Shown here: positions 37,769 through 47,234 of the stretch, in pieces
Layout: each line of letters begins with the position of its first letter
Numbering within the stretch: position 1 is the stretch's first letter
Assembly (NCBI GenBank): GCA_024704765.1
Contig: JAKMXF010000303.1
Span: 329,897 to 393,896 of the forward strand
From: Oopsacas minuta
Taxonomy: Eukaryota > Porifera > Hexactinellida > Lyssacinosida > Leucopsacidae
Length of the DNA stretch: 64,000 bases
Reading direction: 5' to 3'
Notes under the pieces: model-generated
Told to the model about the DNA's origin: nothing
Database searches by the model: none
The model's input: only the letters and a program-made list of their open reading frames with translations
Position numbers and translations under genes: made by a program

Positions 37769-39950
37769 TTATGATATTAAGTGTGAGTAGGAGAGGTTCT
37801 TCTGATACCCTCTTGGCCCATTCCCCAATCTATGGAATAGTTCAGTAGAATTAACAATCTCATTGAATCCTTTCTTCCCAGATTGCTCCTTGATCGTGTC
37901 TCTTAATAATTCTGTCATGTCTGCGATCTGTTTGGACTCTCTCGCTTCTAGACTACGTCGTTTATCTCTGATGCTAACTCTCTGCTCCTTGCCTTCTAAT
38001 TCTCTAGCTACTGATCTCCTCCACTCAAATTCATTCTCCCTGACCTGAGATATTCTCTCTTGATGTGATTCAGCTCTGCTTCTACGCTTCTCATTCAGAC
38101 TCCTAGTTCTAGTGAGTAGACTGTCTCTCAGCTTAACCTCTGCTACTCCCTCTCTCTCTCTCCTTTTATTCTCTTGTTCCTGTATCCACTCGTCTCGACC
38201 TTCTTCTTGCTGTCTCAAGGATAATTGCTGTTGGAAGGTTTTCAAACACTCTTTCTCTCTTTTAGCTTTATAAGCACTAGAAATAGAATCTCTCTGTGTT
38301 AACTGACGTATCTCAGCAGCTCCCATCTTATCTTCCATCTTATATTTATTCAGTTCTCTAGCTCTCTCTGCAGCACTACGTGTGTGTAGCTGTGCTAGTC
38401 TGCTTCTAGCCTCCCACACTAAATTTCTATATCCAGCTCTCTGTTTCTTATCCAGCACATACTCTTGTTTGTTATCTTCACTTTTGAGAGCAGATTCACT
38501 GAGACAGGTGTCTAGCTTATGTTTGTCATTTTGCTTTTTCAGCTCACTAACACGTAGTCTGTGTTCCTGTAATCTCTTCTTAACACCTCTGTCACTCCGT
38601 GATAGCTCTAAAGTCTGTCTCTTAACTCTATCTCTCCGCTCCATAGCAGCTCTGTGTCTATCCTCAGATTCCCTCATTCTCTTCTCTTTCTCATTCCGTC
38701 TGTTACGGTCATCCATCTCTCTACTCCTACGAGACATGTTCTCTTCTAATTCATAAGCAGAGCGAATAGAAGCAAGATTCTTTTGGTGTATTTCCTCCCT
38801 TTTCGTCCTATCCACTACTGTCTGAGCACGTTGTTTCTCCCACAGAGAACTCCAATAGTGTCTCAGTGACTGTGCATATTCCTCTTCTACGGATTGATGT
38901 AGCATTGTATTTATACCCTTCTTTTCTCTCTCAGGTATCCTTACCAAACCTATAAATTAAACTAGCTAAACCACTCGAGTTTATTTTCAGCAGTAATCGG
39001 GAGATATTATTACTTATCTCCCTGTCTCAGAACAACAGATGAGATCTTATACCGTGAGATTGAACATCAGTTATACAGATTATCTCTGGATAAATTTTCT
39101 CTATTGGAATTAAAGTACTTATTTCAAATATATTAATTCTACCTTTTCGTGACATGAGTGTACCAGTTAGTGAGAAGTCAGGAGATAGGATTCTGTGTTC
39201 TCGTGTTGAAATAGGACGAGTAGCAAGTGACCGGGCGTTAGGTTTAGCATTGACAGCACCTGCTGATGTTTGAAGATTAGGACTACTGTCAGAACGAATG
39301 AATTTAGTGCTATCATCTTTCCCTCTTCTTAAAGAAAGGTTGGAATTCTGTTCTTTATTTTTCTTATTTCTATAATTCTCAATGATTATCTGATCTCTTT
39401 CTCTTCGTGCTAGCTCTAATCTATCACAACGCTCTTTCTCCAGCTCCTCCCACACAGCATAGCAGGCATCTGTACTCGTCTCATATACAGGCTCTGAGTG
39501 CTCTCGTGTAGGAAGGAAATATATTTCTAGAGAATGTAAATACATTAGAACCTCGTTAATACGTAAACGAGCGTACCAATTTGTACTTCTTATCCAGAAA
39601 TTCGTATTAACCGTGTTCGTACTAACTAACGAGGTTCTGTATATTACAAATAATATATAAAACTTAATAATTCTGACAAACTTCATTCGATTTTCCCGAA
39701 ATTTGGGATAATCCTTAACAAAACTACGTATACTAGTCATAAATAAGTCGTTTAGCATTACACCTTGTGTTTCATAATGTTTGTAAATATCTTTCATGAC
39801 TTGCGAGAGTGTACGAGGTAACAAATCAACAGGTTTTACACCAACCCTTTTACAAGCTTGTAGAGACCGAGGACTAGTCAGTACGAATCTGCTATCTTTG
39901 CAATCTTCATTGAGAAAATTAGTCAGAGATATATTTGGAATAGAACTCAT
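37769..39950 (-). CDS. CCDC177: CCDC177-like coiled-coil protein
   Basis: Two exons: 39053-39950 and 37769-38949, joined in frame across a 103 bp GT-AG intron (39052-38950) through a split Gly codon, about 692 residues in all. The N-terminus holds the CCDC177 hallmark (RFVLTSPRSLQACKRVGVKP, then DLLPR) and KDIYKHYE. The second exon is almost entirely charged coiled coil (RSREMDDRNRRNEKEKRMRE and similar). Human CCDC177 has about 707 residues; its function is poorly known. A 97 bp TA-flanked inverted-repeat element (39543-39639) sits inside exon 1 without breaking the frame. It is 183 bp upstream of SEC23 on the same strand. Confidence 0.8.
39543..39639. mobile_element. 97 bp Tc1/mariner/pogo-type MITE inside the CCDC177-like coding sequence
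   Basis: The ends are CATTAGAACCTCGTTA and TAACGAGGTTCTG, imperfect inverted repeats, each bordered by TA (39541-39542, 39640-39641). The same terminal motif (CAGTAGAACCTCGTTA) bounds the larger element at 40641-41290. Element plus duplicated TA is 99 bases, or 33 codons, and both sides remain in one open frame. Confidence 0.75.
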
Positions 39951-40224
39951 TCAAAAGTCAATTGAGCTAACCTAATAAAATCACAAATTAATGATCAACT
40001 CTCAGTTATATCGATGTTCAAGGGACTGTCACGCCAAATTTGGTCCCCATAGTCCAATTTGTATCGTCATTTATCTCCGCTATTTGAAGCGAGGATTTGA
40101 ACTCGTGCGTCCAGCATGGTCTACCTCCTTTCTTAATAGTCCCAGAAACTTGGTTTCAATGGTTATACTGGGGAAAAAGTACGCTGATTCTGAACTTTCA
40201 AATTACTAAATTATTGTTGTTTCT

Positions 40225-40300
40225 ATAAAAAATTCGAGGCACGAAGTGTTCGCAAAGCCGCACAACGCGAGCAGGCGAAGCACGCTCGTATTATGCTAAA
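40225..40300 (+). repeat. GC-rich end of the dispersed repeat
   Basis: GCACGAAGTGTTCGCAAAGC, then GCGAGCAGGCGAAGCACGCT. This is an isolated copy of the GC-rich tail seen at 32500 and 42470. Confidence 0.65.
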
Positions 40301-40640
40301 ATATTAAGTTGAAACCGAATCAGTATGGATGAATATCAAAAGTTTGTAAATATAGAAGAAAAGAGAAAAAGAGAAGTATGAGAATCAAACAAAGTAGAAG
40401 GCGAAATATCAAAATATCTGAAAACAATTCTCGTTAGGCTGACACACTACAATAATCCTTTTCTTCATTATCTACTAATTGTAATTCCCATTGGATTGTT
40501 AGATAGAGAAATCTTATGAATCAATTCGCAGAGAGGATTGAATAGTATAGAATTTAGGATCAGAAATAAGAATAATTCTAGAATTATCAATAAAGAAGAA
40601 ACATGGGTCGATAACTTGCATTCCAGGTCCTCTAGATATA

Positions 40641-41290
40641 CAGTAGAACCTCGTTAGTACGAACACTTAACGGATGCACCATTAAATTGGCAACTGAATT
40701 CAATTATTTTGGCAAACAAAGCAATTAATTTGACAAATGGTTAAAATTATACGCTCTATATATTGGTATCATTTCAACATTCCCATTTCCCTTTGTAAAG
40801 TGTGGATTCATATACTCAGACCAGAATGTTAAAAATGTATAGAAACATTATTTACATTAGTAACTTCTAGGTTGGGTTCTAAACAGTCAATAATTACTAG
40901 CAAGTAATTCTGAAATAGAAAATATGGTTAATTACTAGATATTCTTCTACATTAACAAATCCTCGCTAATAGTGTCTCTCTAAGGTAACGCTCCTAGTCG
41001 AATGAATAACAATTCCCTCTTTTGGGCCTGCCTGGCTTTTCAGTTCGGTTGCCAAAATAATTAAATTTTTAGTGCAGTTGCCAAAATAATTGAACTCAGT
41101 TGGCTAGATAATATTACATTCAACACTTAACACGGTTAATACGAATTTCCGGGTAAGACGAACAAATATTCACACAAAATCAGGTCCCTACAATGGTTTT
41201 CAATTGATGTTGCTACAGTTACTACGTACTTTGGATAAGAATTACAAATTTTGTATTTCAGTTCGTGCACGCATTAACGAGGTTCTACTG
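40641..41290. mobile_element. Non-autonomous pogo/mariner-type element with nested insert
   Basis: The ends CAGTAGAACCTCGTTAGTAC and the complement of GCATTAACGAGGTTCTACTG are flanked by TA on both sides (40639-40640, 41291-41292). Inside, paired blocks (GGCAACTGAATTCAATTATT near 40690 and TTGCCAAAATAATTGAACTC near 41075) form a second, inner inverted repeat. That suggests an insertion into the first element. No transposase frame is seen. Confidence 0.8.
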
Positions 41291-41460
41291 TAACACTCTT
41301 GTGTAGTATGTGATTGTAATAGAAGAGATGGAGACAAGAATTTGTCGTAATAGCCAGAACTAATATGTAATTTTCTGTCAGTTTTACTTCAAGAAGGTAT
41401 GAGTTTGAATGATTTCCAAACTGAGATTTAAATTTGAAATCATTTTAAAGTACCTGAACC

Positions 41461-41575
41461 CGATGAATACCAGTATCCCCCCCCGATGAATACCAGTATC
41501 CCCCCCCGATGAATACCAGTATCCCCCCCCGATGAATACCAGTATCCCCCCCCGATGAATGCCAGTATCACAAAT
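41461..41575. repeat. Tandem repeat of a 23 bp unit
   Basis: Five units of CGATGAATACCAGTATCCCC plus CCC stand in a row, the last one varied (GATGAATGCC). The unit derives from NHL-repeat coding sequence of the pseudogene (translated on the minus strand as DTGIHRGG). Confidence 0.9.
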
Positions 41576-41834
41576 ATAAATATCTCCATTAGATTTATGA
41601 ATTAGTTGAAATTCTATTTTACCTGCTTCACTTCCACCTATTCCAGATATAAATATACCATCAAGTTGATAATTGAGAATACAACAATTAGAGTAGAAAT
41701 ATCCCAGAAAATAATAATCTCCTATCTCCACAAATAACTATATTGTGAGGACGTTTCATCTTCCCTTCGCCTACTCTGTCTCCAAATTGGAATATAAACT
41801 CACAACTAGTATCAAACACTTGTATACAATCTAT

Positions 41835-41854
41835 ATTTATTAAATCTCAATTGT

Positions 41855-41914
<60 letters not shown>

Positions 41915-42530
41915 TTTGTTTGTTTGTTTGTTTGTCCGTTGTCAAGGAAAGGATTTACGGTATGCAATTGTGAAATTATTGCATAACTATGTATTTATTG
42001 TGTTTATCAAGGAAGTAAATAAAATTCAATAAACTTCACTAAATATATCGAACATACGAATCCGATTTTCACACTTTTGGATTAATCATATGTAAAATTA
42101 TTGTTGTTTTTATGAAAATAAAGTAAACAAATTATCCAAATCTCAAAATATACGTACAGGCTTGCTCTAAACGGCTACCCAGGGGTAACTAAGTACACTG
42201 AATCCGAATTTCGCATTTTCAAGTTTCTCATATGTAAATTTATTATTTTTATGTATATAAAGTAAATAAATTTCAAATTGTGATAGAATCATTCTTTAAC
42301 GACTTTACTGGGGTAATCGTATGCTGAGTCCAAATATGGTATTGTAAACAACAATTCATAAATATTTGTTCACTTTTGGGGTCATAAAGTAAGCAGATTT
42401 AAAGATAATGGCAGTATCATGTTTGCTACAGCTAAGATGAGTTTATGACTCGAGGGCCGTATGCGAGAGTGTGGACACAAAGTGTTCTCAACCGCGTAGC
42501 GCGAGCAAGCGAAGCGCGCTCGTTCACATG
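41835..42530 (+). repeat. Long dispersed repeat copy (best preserved in the window)
   Basis: Order: TCTCAATTGTTGTCTGTGTG, a (GT)n and (TTTG)n tract, CCGTTGTCAAGGAAAGGATT, TTTTCACACTTTTGGATTAA, CTCTAAACGGCTACCCAGGG, GAATCCGAATTTCGCATTTT, ACTGGGGTAATCGTATGCTG, GGGTCATAAAGTAAGCAGAT, and a GC-rich end with GCGAGCAAGCGAAGCGCGCT. Parts of it match 7670-8045, 28985-29285, 32325-32565, 49020-49110 and others. No protein frame or terminal inverted repeat is obvious. Confidence 0.75.
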
Positions 42531-42629
42531 AAATGAATAACTTGTCTGACCAATCGATAATAATTACTTGCATCATAATTATCTGTTAATTGAATTCGAA
42601 CACTAAGCACTATAATAACTAGAAGATTA

Positions 42630-43175
42630 TTAATAAGACCGATTATTATATCTCCCTCTTCCTCCAAAACCACCACCACCTCTCCCTCTCCCTCCACCCC
42701 TGGGGCTTTTGAACCCTCCACCCGATCCTCCCCTGCCACGAAATCCTCCACCCCCACGACCTCTGAACCCTCCTCTCCCTCTCCCTCCTCCCCCTCCCCC
42801 TCTACCCCTCGACTGCTTCGGTTGGCTGGGACGAGGCAGGAACCTCTCTAACGGCAGTAGCTTGTAAGGATCTATGTATAGTTTCTGATCTGGAGCGAAA
42901 GAGCTGGCTTTCATGTTGTCATCCAACTTGACAGAGAAGAAATAATCAGTCATAGGACCGAAGATATCATCTACCTTTCCTATTCGCTGCTTATTCTCAA
43001 GATATAGGGGAGCATTGAAGAAGGGAACCTTAGTGTGATCAGATTTACACACCAGATCTCCCTCACACGGCTGCAGAAAGTGCCCTACCTCCTCTACATG
43101 CTCAGGAGGACCTTGGTCATACTGACGACCTTTGTTTCTGAATGAATCTCTACCTCTCCCACGGTACATGCTCAA
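42630..43175 (-). CDS. GAR1: GAR1, H/ACA ribonucleoprotein subunit 1
   Basis: A 181-residue intronless frame. The N-terminus [18 protein letters not shown] is a short GAR region. The core domain follows: [52 protein letters not shown] and [14 protein letters not shown] long C-terminal RGG tail (about 125-178) completes the protein. This is the standard GAR1 layout and length. GAR1 binds dyskerin in H/ACA RNPs, which guide pseudouridylation of rRNA and snRNA in the nucleolus. The gene is 300 bp downstream of the ATP synthase delta gene on the same strand. No fault is visible. Confidence 0.95.
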   Translation of the reverse strand: MSMYRGRGRDSFRNKGRQYDQGPPEHVEEVGHFLQPCEGDLVCKSDHTKVPFFNAPLYLENKQRIGKVDDIFGPMTDYFFSVKLDDNMKASSFAPDQKLYIDPYKLLPLERFLPRPSQPKQSRGRGGGGGGRGRGGFRGRGGGGFRGRGGSGGGFKSPRGGGRGRGGGGFGGRGRYNNRSY

Positions 43176-43225
43176 CTGCTAATAACCAGGATTAAGTCTA
43201 AATTATGTTTATATATAAAGCCGAC

Positions 43226-43332
43226 TATACACAATGTAATTTTGTTGCATGCAATTATGTATTTGGAATTTTGAGTACAAATTATAATTACATACTGTAG
43301 TTGCATGCAAGACTATTGCCATGGTGTATGTT
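43226..43332. repeat. Small inverted repeat between GAR1 and ATP5F1D
   Basis: The left arm has ACACAATG and TTGCATGCAA, with the complement TTGCATGCAA and CATGGTGTA on the right. It is probably a small MITE in the 300 bp gap that must also contain the GAR1 promoter. Confidence 0.45.
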
Positions 43333-43475
43333 GCGATGAAAATGTCTGATGACGATGTGTACGATTATCAAATATATGAAAGAGGTCTGATCCTAGACGT
43401 ATAATAATTTAATTCTTCAATAATATCGAGAACACATGTATCATAATAATCTACTATTATAATGAGTAGAATAAC

Positions 43476-43964
43476 CTAAAGCGCCTTGAGAGCTGCTTCG
43501 TAGAAATCTATACCAATATTAGCAGTAGCCCTATCTTCCTCACTAGATGCACTGTTCAGGTCCTGTTGACACTTGTCCAATCCTTTCTGAGCCTCTAATC
43601 TGTCCAGATGTGTGAGTGGAGCAGCTTCCTCTGCTAGTATCTGTACACTAGAATCTTCATTGACTGTTACAACACCACTGCTCACAAAGAACTTGTTTAT
43701 ATCTCCATTCTCTTCGTAGACACTAACCAGCCCCGGGCTGAGAGCTGCTATGACAGGCACGTGGTCAGGGAGTATACCCATGTCTCCACTCAGTGTTGAT
43801 ACATCTACTTGGCTGATGTTTTGTTTCTTGTAGAATGATTCATAAGGAGAGGAGAAAGTGAGGGGGAGCTCATTGAAATGATACCCTGAAGTGCTGACAG
43901 AGCGTGCCTGTAATCTGAGTAAGGGAACTGCTCTGTACAAAAGTAGAGGCAGTCTGGATACCAT
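43476..43964 (-). CDS. ATP5F1D: Mitochondrial ATP synthase subunit delta
   Basis: I choose ATG 43964-43962, giving 162 residues; an upstream in-frame ATG at 44012 would add 16 residues that look untranslated. The first 25 residues (MVSRLPLLLYRAVPLLRLQA) form a mitochondrial presequence. The body has the family beta-sandwich (LPLTFSSPYESFY, SGDMGILPDHVPVIAALSPG, FFVSSGVVTVNEDSSVQIL) and a C-terminal two-helix part (LDRLEAQKGLDKCQQDL). It belongs to the central stalk of F1, with gamma and epsilon. The length is close to the human form (168). It is only about 70 bp downstream of the NAGK stop codon. Confidence 0.95.
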   Translation of the reverse strand: MVSRLPLLLYRAVPLLRLQARSVSTSGYHFNELPLTFSSPYESFYKKQNISQVDVSTLSGDMGILPDHVPVIAALSPGLVSVYEENGDINKFFVSSGVVTVNEDSSVQILAEEAAPLTHLDRLEAQKGLDKCQQDLNSASSEEDRATANIGIDFYEAALKAL

Positions 43965-44036
43965 TATTATGTATGCTATTAAATAATAATCAGTAGGAAT
44001 TTGTATAAACAACTAAAATTAACACAAAATTAGTAA

Positions 44037-45083
44037 TTACACCATTCCAGAATAAAATACATTTATATTCTTTTTCAAATCACCCGCTAAGAATTCTCCC
44101 GCCTGTTTTGCTCCCAGATAACACGCCCCCACAGCTGATGTTGTAATCAGCTGTACTATAGTTAGTTGGAACGGTTCCATCCCCTTCTCAAGTCGTCCTT
44201 CTTTGACACGCTTCAAGAAAGAACTCTTCAACAGATCCCAGCTCTTCCACACACCTCCAGCAGCTACTACCAGTAGTCCTGTATCCTTTTCCTTCAGTAC
44301 AGACTCTGTCACGTAACCTAACAGAGCAACTACATGCTGTCCAAGATCTCGACCAGCTGTATCGAATAGACTCAAGCTAAGCGCGTCACCAGCAGTAGCT
44401 AACCCTGCTATTTCACGACAGAATCCAGCTATACTACCTTTACAAAACTCAGTATAGAAGTGCTGTAGTATATCCTTCTGCTCTTTCATGTCGAAATACT
44501 TATACAATTCAGTCTCTACACGAGTGACGTCATGCTGAGAACTATGGTAACCATCTCTGTGGTCAATAACAATTTTAATTCCTGACCAGCTGATCTGGTA
44601 AGCAGACCCCTCATCCCCTAACATGTTACCCCACCCCCCACAGTTATGAGTGATCCCATCTGGTGACAACAGCTGGCAGTTAGATCCACTACCAGCTATT
44701 AGCACCATACCTCCGTTCATAGAGGCTGTGTGTATTGCTCCCATTGTATCACTCCCTACAAATATGAACTCAGCTCTGCTCTTCATTGCTTGTTTGATTC
44801 TCTCTTGTACATCAGTCTTCTCAGCTCCACTGAGTGTCATACCTATACTACATATAACAGCTGATTCCTCTACTCCTGCACACTTTAGCAGCTGTACAAT
44901 TATGTCGTGGAGAGTAGCGAAACATCTCTGCTCTCCTACCAAGTAGTAGTTAGTGCTACCTGTCTCAATCTGACTCACTACCTCACCTCCAGAGTTCATT
45001 AGTACTCCTACAGAGTGAGATCCACCCCCGTCTATACCGCAATAGTATACTTCTTTAAATCTGAGTGCTTCTATGCCAGCCAT
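44037..45083 (-). CDS. NAGK: N-acetyl-D-glucosamine kinase
   Basis: A 348-residue intronless frame, the size of animal NAGK (about 344). It has the ASKHA phosphate-1 loop near the N-terminus (YYCGIDGGGSHSVGVL), a substrate strand (GSTNYYLVG), the catalytic region (GSDTMGAIHTAS), phosphate-2 (MVLIAGSGSNCQLL) and the N-acetylglucosamine-binding GGWGNMLGDEGSAYQISW. The C-terminus carries the adenosine motif VVAAGGVWKSWDLL. It phosphorylates GlcNAc salvaged from glycan breakdown to GlcNAc-6-phosphate in the cytosol. All key motifs are present. The stop lies about 70 bp before ATP5F1D on the same strand. Confidence 0.95.
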   Translation of the reverse strand: MAGIEALRFKEVYYCGIDGGGSHSVGVLMNSGGEVVSQIETGSTNYYLVGEQRCFATLHDIIVQLLKCAGVEESAVICSIGMTLSGAEKTDVQERIKQAMKSRAEFIFVGSDTMGAIHTASMNGGMVLIAGSGSNCQLLSPDGITHNCGGWGNMLGDEGSAYQISWSGIKIVIDHRDGYHSSQHDVTRVETELYKYFDMKEQKDILQHFYTEFCKGSIAGFCREIAGLATAGDALSLSLFDTAGRDLGQHVVALLGYVTESVLKEKDTGLLVVAAGGVWKSWDLLKSSFLKRVKEGRLEKGMEPFQLTIVQLITTSAVGACYLGAKQAGEFLAGDLKKNINVFYSGMV

Positions 45084-45129
45084 ATCTATCCTACAGTACT
45101 ACACTCACTCGTTAGTTTAATACCTACTA

Positions 45130-45310
45130 CAGTGATATCTCCACAAACGGGGCATGTGGAAACGGGGAACTTCTGTGAACGGAGTGAAAAATAAATATAG
45201 CGAATTCCTAGTGCTAGTCCTATACAAGTGAACCTCCGAAAACGGGAGATTGCAGAAAAGTGGTAGCATTTTTCGCTGTCCCAGACACACCATTTGTGGA
45301 GGTTATATTG
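45130..45310. mobile_element. TA-flanked MITE upstream of NAGK
   Basis: The ends CAGTGATATCTCCACAAACG and (complement) CAATATAACCTCCACAAATG are imperfect inverted repeats, with TA on each side. It lies 47 bp before the NAGK start, so it probably sits in the NAGK promoter or 5' leader. Confidence 0.75.
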
Positions 45311-45555
45311 TACATTGAATCGCCTAGCAATAAGTCCAAATGCTTAAGTATAAGAGACCATGCATGTTGTGATAATTTACCACGGAATAATATATTAAAT
45401 TAATAAAGTTGTCAAAGAAAATCGTACAAGTTCATGATATACAAACTGAGTCTGAAAAAGTTCCAAAAGCAATCAATACAGCTGATGGATTAAGAAATGA
45501 AATGATATTATGCAGACGTAGACTGAGTGAAAAACAAACAAACTGTAAGAGACGG

Positions 45556-46785
45556 TTATGAGCTGAGATATAGTGTGATAGATCCGATATGCTGATTGTG
45601 CATAATTTCAAATATTATGTCCTGGAAGCCGCAACAGAATGTAGGAGAGAATGGATTAGTCGTGTTAGTAGATCCTCTATTTAAGATTGCTAGCTCTTCT
45701 CTTGGCTGTCCAACAAATCCCTCTATTTCATTCCATCGTGTGCAGGGGTTTATCTGTAGTGTGCTACCCTCTGATTGTCCTACGCCCCCACGGGTCATAC
45801 GGATACTGAACGGACACCGTGCGTATATATCAAAGTTATAATGTCCTGGGAAGTTAGTGTGAAGGATAAACTTCTTGACACGACTAGTTTTAGCATCACA
45901 TAATATATCTACTCCCAGAGAGAAATAGTTACAGAAAAAGTCTGATTGTTTGCGAGTATGCATAGTTTTCTTCATTGAATGAATCCGCATCTTATCTTCA
46001 TCTTTGTAGAATATCTTAGAGGGAGAACCTAGGGCACTTAGAACGTCTTGTAGCTTGTCGTTAAATAATACTTTCTTGAGTACAACCTCTTGTGCTTGTG
46101 TCTCAGAAATAGAAGAAGTAATGTTAGTGTACTCTCTGTCTAGATAGAATGCTAGTCCCTGAAGTCTCTCCTTAGTCCACAAGGCCTCAACACGAGCAGC
46201 ATGCACAGCCCCTGACAAGAACTTGGTAGGGATAACAGGTACAGGGGAGGTGTTTAGATTATCTCCTGAGAATATTGATATATTAGATACCACGGGACTA
46301 GGACTGCTCTGTCTAACTTGTATAGATTCTAACCCAAACTGCTGGGAATGAAGCAGTCGTGACGCTAAGTTGAAGTGAAATGAAATGCCTCTATAGTTGA
46401 TAGCGAGTAGATTTTGATCTGAGTTGTATACACCAGGGACAGTAGCACCGAATGTTTGATAAACTAAATCAAGAGTAGGTTGTATCTGTGGTGAGCAGAA
46501 GGTCCTGTTAGAGTAGATCAGCATTACTTTTGATACGTCGTATATCTCTATAGTACGGAGTCTCTGAGTGCTACAGTCAAATACCAGAGCTATGCCATCC
46601 TGAGACAGGTAGAGACAGATGTCTTTGTCAAGTGGGTTCTGATCGGAGTAGACTAGAGTTACGTTCTTAATCTCTTCCACCTGCTGGCGGATTATGTGGA
46701 TAACTTGCGGGAGTGGCATTCCCAGGATCAAGGACCAACAGCGAGTGCCGATAGAATGTTCAGGAGAAACTGACAATTCAAGCAT
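45556..46785 (-). CDS. PHAF1: PHAF1 (UPF0183 family, phagosome/autophagophore factor)
   Basis: A 409-residue intronless frame. The start MLELSVSPEHSIGTRCW and the blocks FGLGMP-like LILGMPLPQVIHII, LVYSDQNPLDKDICLYL, DGIALVFDCSTQRLRTIEIY and YRGISFHFNL are landmarks of the UPF0183 family (human C16orf70/PHAF1, about 420 residues). Later blocks VLSALGSPSKIFYKDEDKM and the C-terminal GSITLY follow the family order. PHAF1 is reported to associate with autophagic membranes together with BCAS3. No break is seen; it stands alone, 470 bp from the NAGK start and close to a group of inverted-repeat elements. Confidence 0.93.
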   Translation of the reverse strand: MLELSVSPEHSIGTRCWSLILGMPLPQVIHIIRQQVEEIKNVTLVYSDQNPLDKDICLYLSQDGIALVFDCSTQRLRTIEIYDVSKVMLIYSNRTFCSPQIQPTLDLVYQTFGATVPGVYNSDQNLLAINYRGISFHFNLASRLLHSQQFGLESIQVRQSSPSPVVSNISIFSGDNLNTSPVPVIPTKFLSGAVHAARVEALWTKERLQGLAFYLDREYTNITSSISETQAQEVVLKKVLFNDKLQDVLSALGSPSKIFYKDEDKMRIHSMKKTMHTRKQSDFFCNYFSLGVDILCDAKTSRVKKFILHTNFPGHYNFDIYARCPFSIRMTRGGVGQSEGSTLQINPCTRWNEIEGFVGQPREELAILNRGSTNTTNPFSPTFCCGFQDIIFEIMHNQHIGSITLYLSS

Positions 46786-46995
46786 TTTCTCTATAATAGA
46801 CAGAAAAGCTATTCATGAAGGAATAAAAGTATTACTCAATCTTTTGGATGGTTATTGTACCATAATTATGATGATTTAATAGATCCAAAGGAAAATCAGG
46901 ATTCAATTCAGCTATAAAGCCTAGAAATATAATACACCAGCTTATGGAGACAAGTAAATTATTCAAATAGTAGAAAGATGCCTCAAATAAAGAGG

Positions 46996-47234
46996 TACCG
47001 TAAACTGGGGCTACTTTGGCCCACTGGGTTTGCTTTAGCCCAAATATTGAATTTGCTTACGTATCGAATAGATATTGTATTTGTATTCGAAATTGTCTCC
47101 CGATATTTGAAAATTCGCTAAAATTTTGGCAAGTCATTTTCAAGTATAATACTGAATCTAAACTAGTTTCTTTGAAACTTTGATATTTGGGCTAAAGCAA
47201 ACCCAGTGAGCCAAAGTAGCCCCAGTTTACGGTA
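46996..47234. mobile_element. MITE with about 52 bp terminal inverted repeats
   Basis: The left end CCGTAAACTGGGGCTACTTT and its complement on the right (AAAGTAGCCCCAGTTTACGG) continue inward through GGGTTTGCTTTAGCCCAAAT. TA borders each end. It abuts the left arm of the next inverted repeat (47235 on). Confidence 0.88.

Larger units (their letters stand above)
40409..41850 (-). pseudogene. NHL-repeat gene copy broken by a transposon and a tandem repeat
   Basis: Two parts of a gene like 53453-54676 remain. From 41850 down to 41384 a propeller segment is readable (YSQLDGIFISGIGGSEAGKI, GDIYICDTG). From 40638 down to 40409 the end is readable (NNPMGITI, then ENCFQIF and stop). Between them lies a 650 bp inverted-repeat element (40641-41290), and one blade is filled by copies of a 23 bp unit (41461-41575). 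Stops and frameshifts occur in both parts. The coiled-coil start is not found. Confidence 0.75.

Noticed and set aside
40085-40165. tRNA-like T-arm (GAGTTCAAATCCTCG on the minus strand)
   Set aside because: No matching acceptor stem, D-arm or anticodon arm could be drawn around it.
41461-41575. CRISPR-like array
   Set aside because: The units are directly adjacent with no spacers, and the setting is an animal genome.
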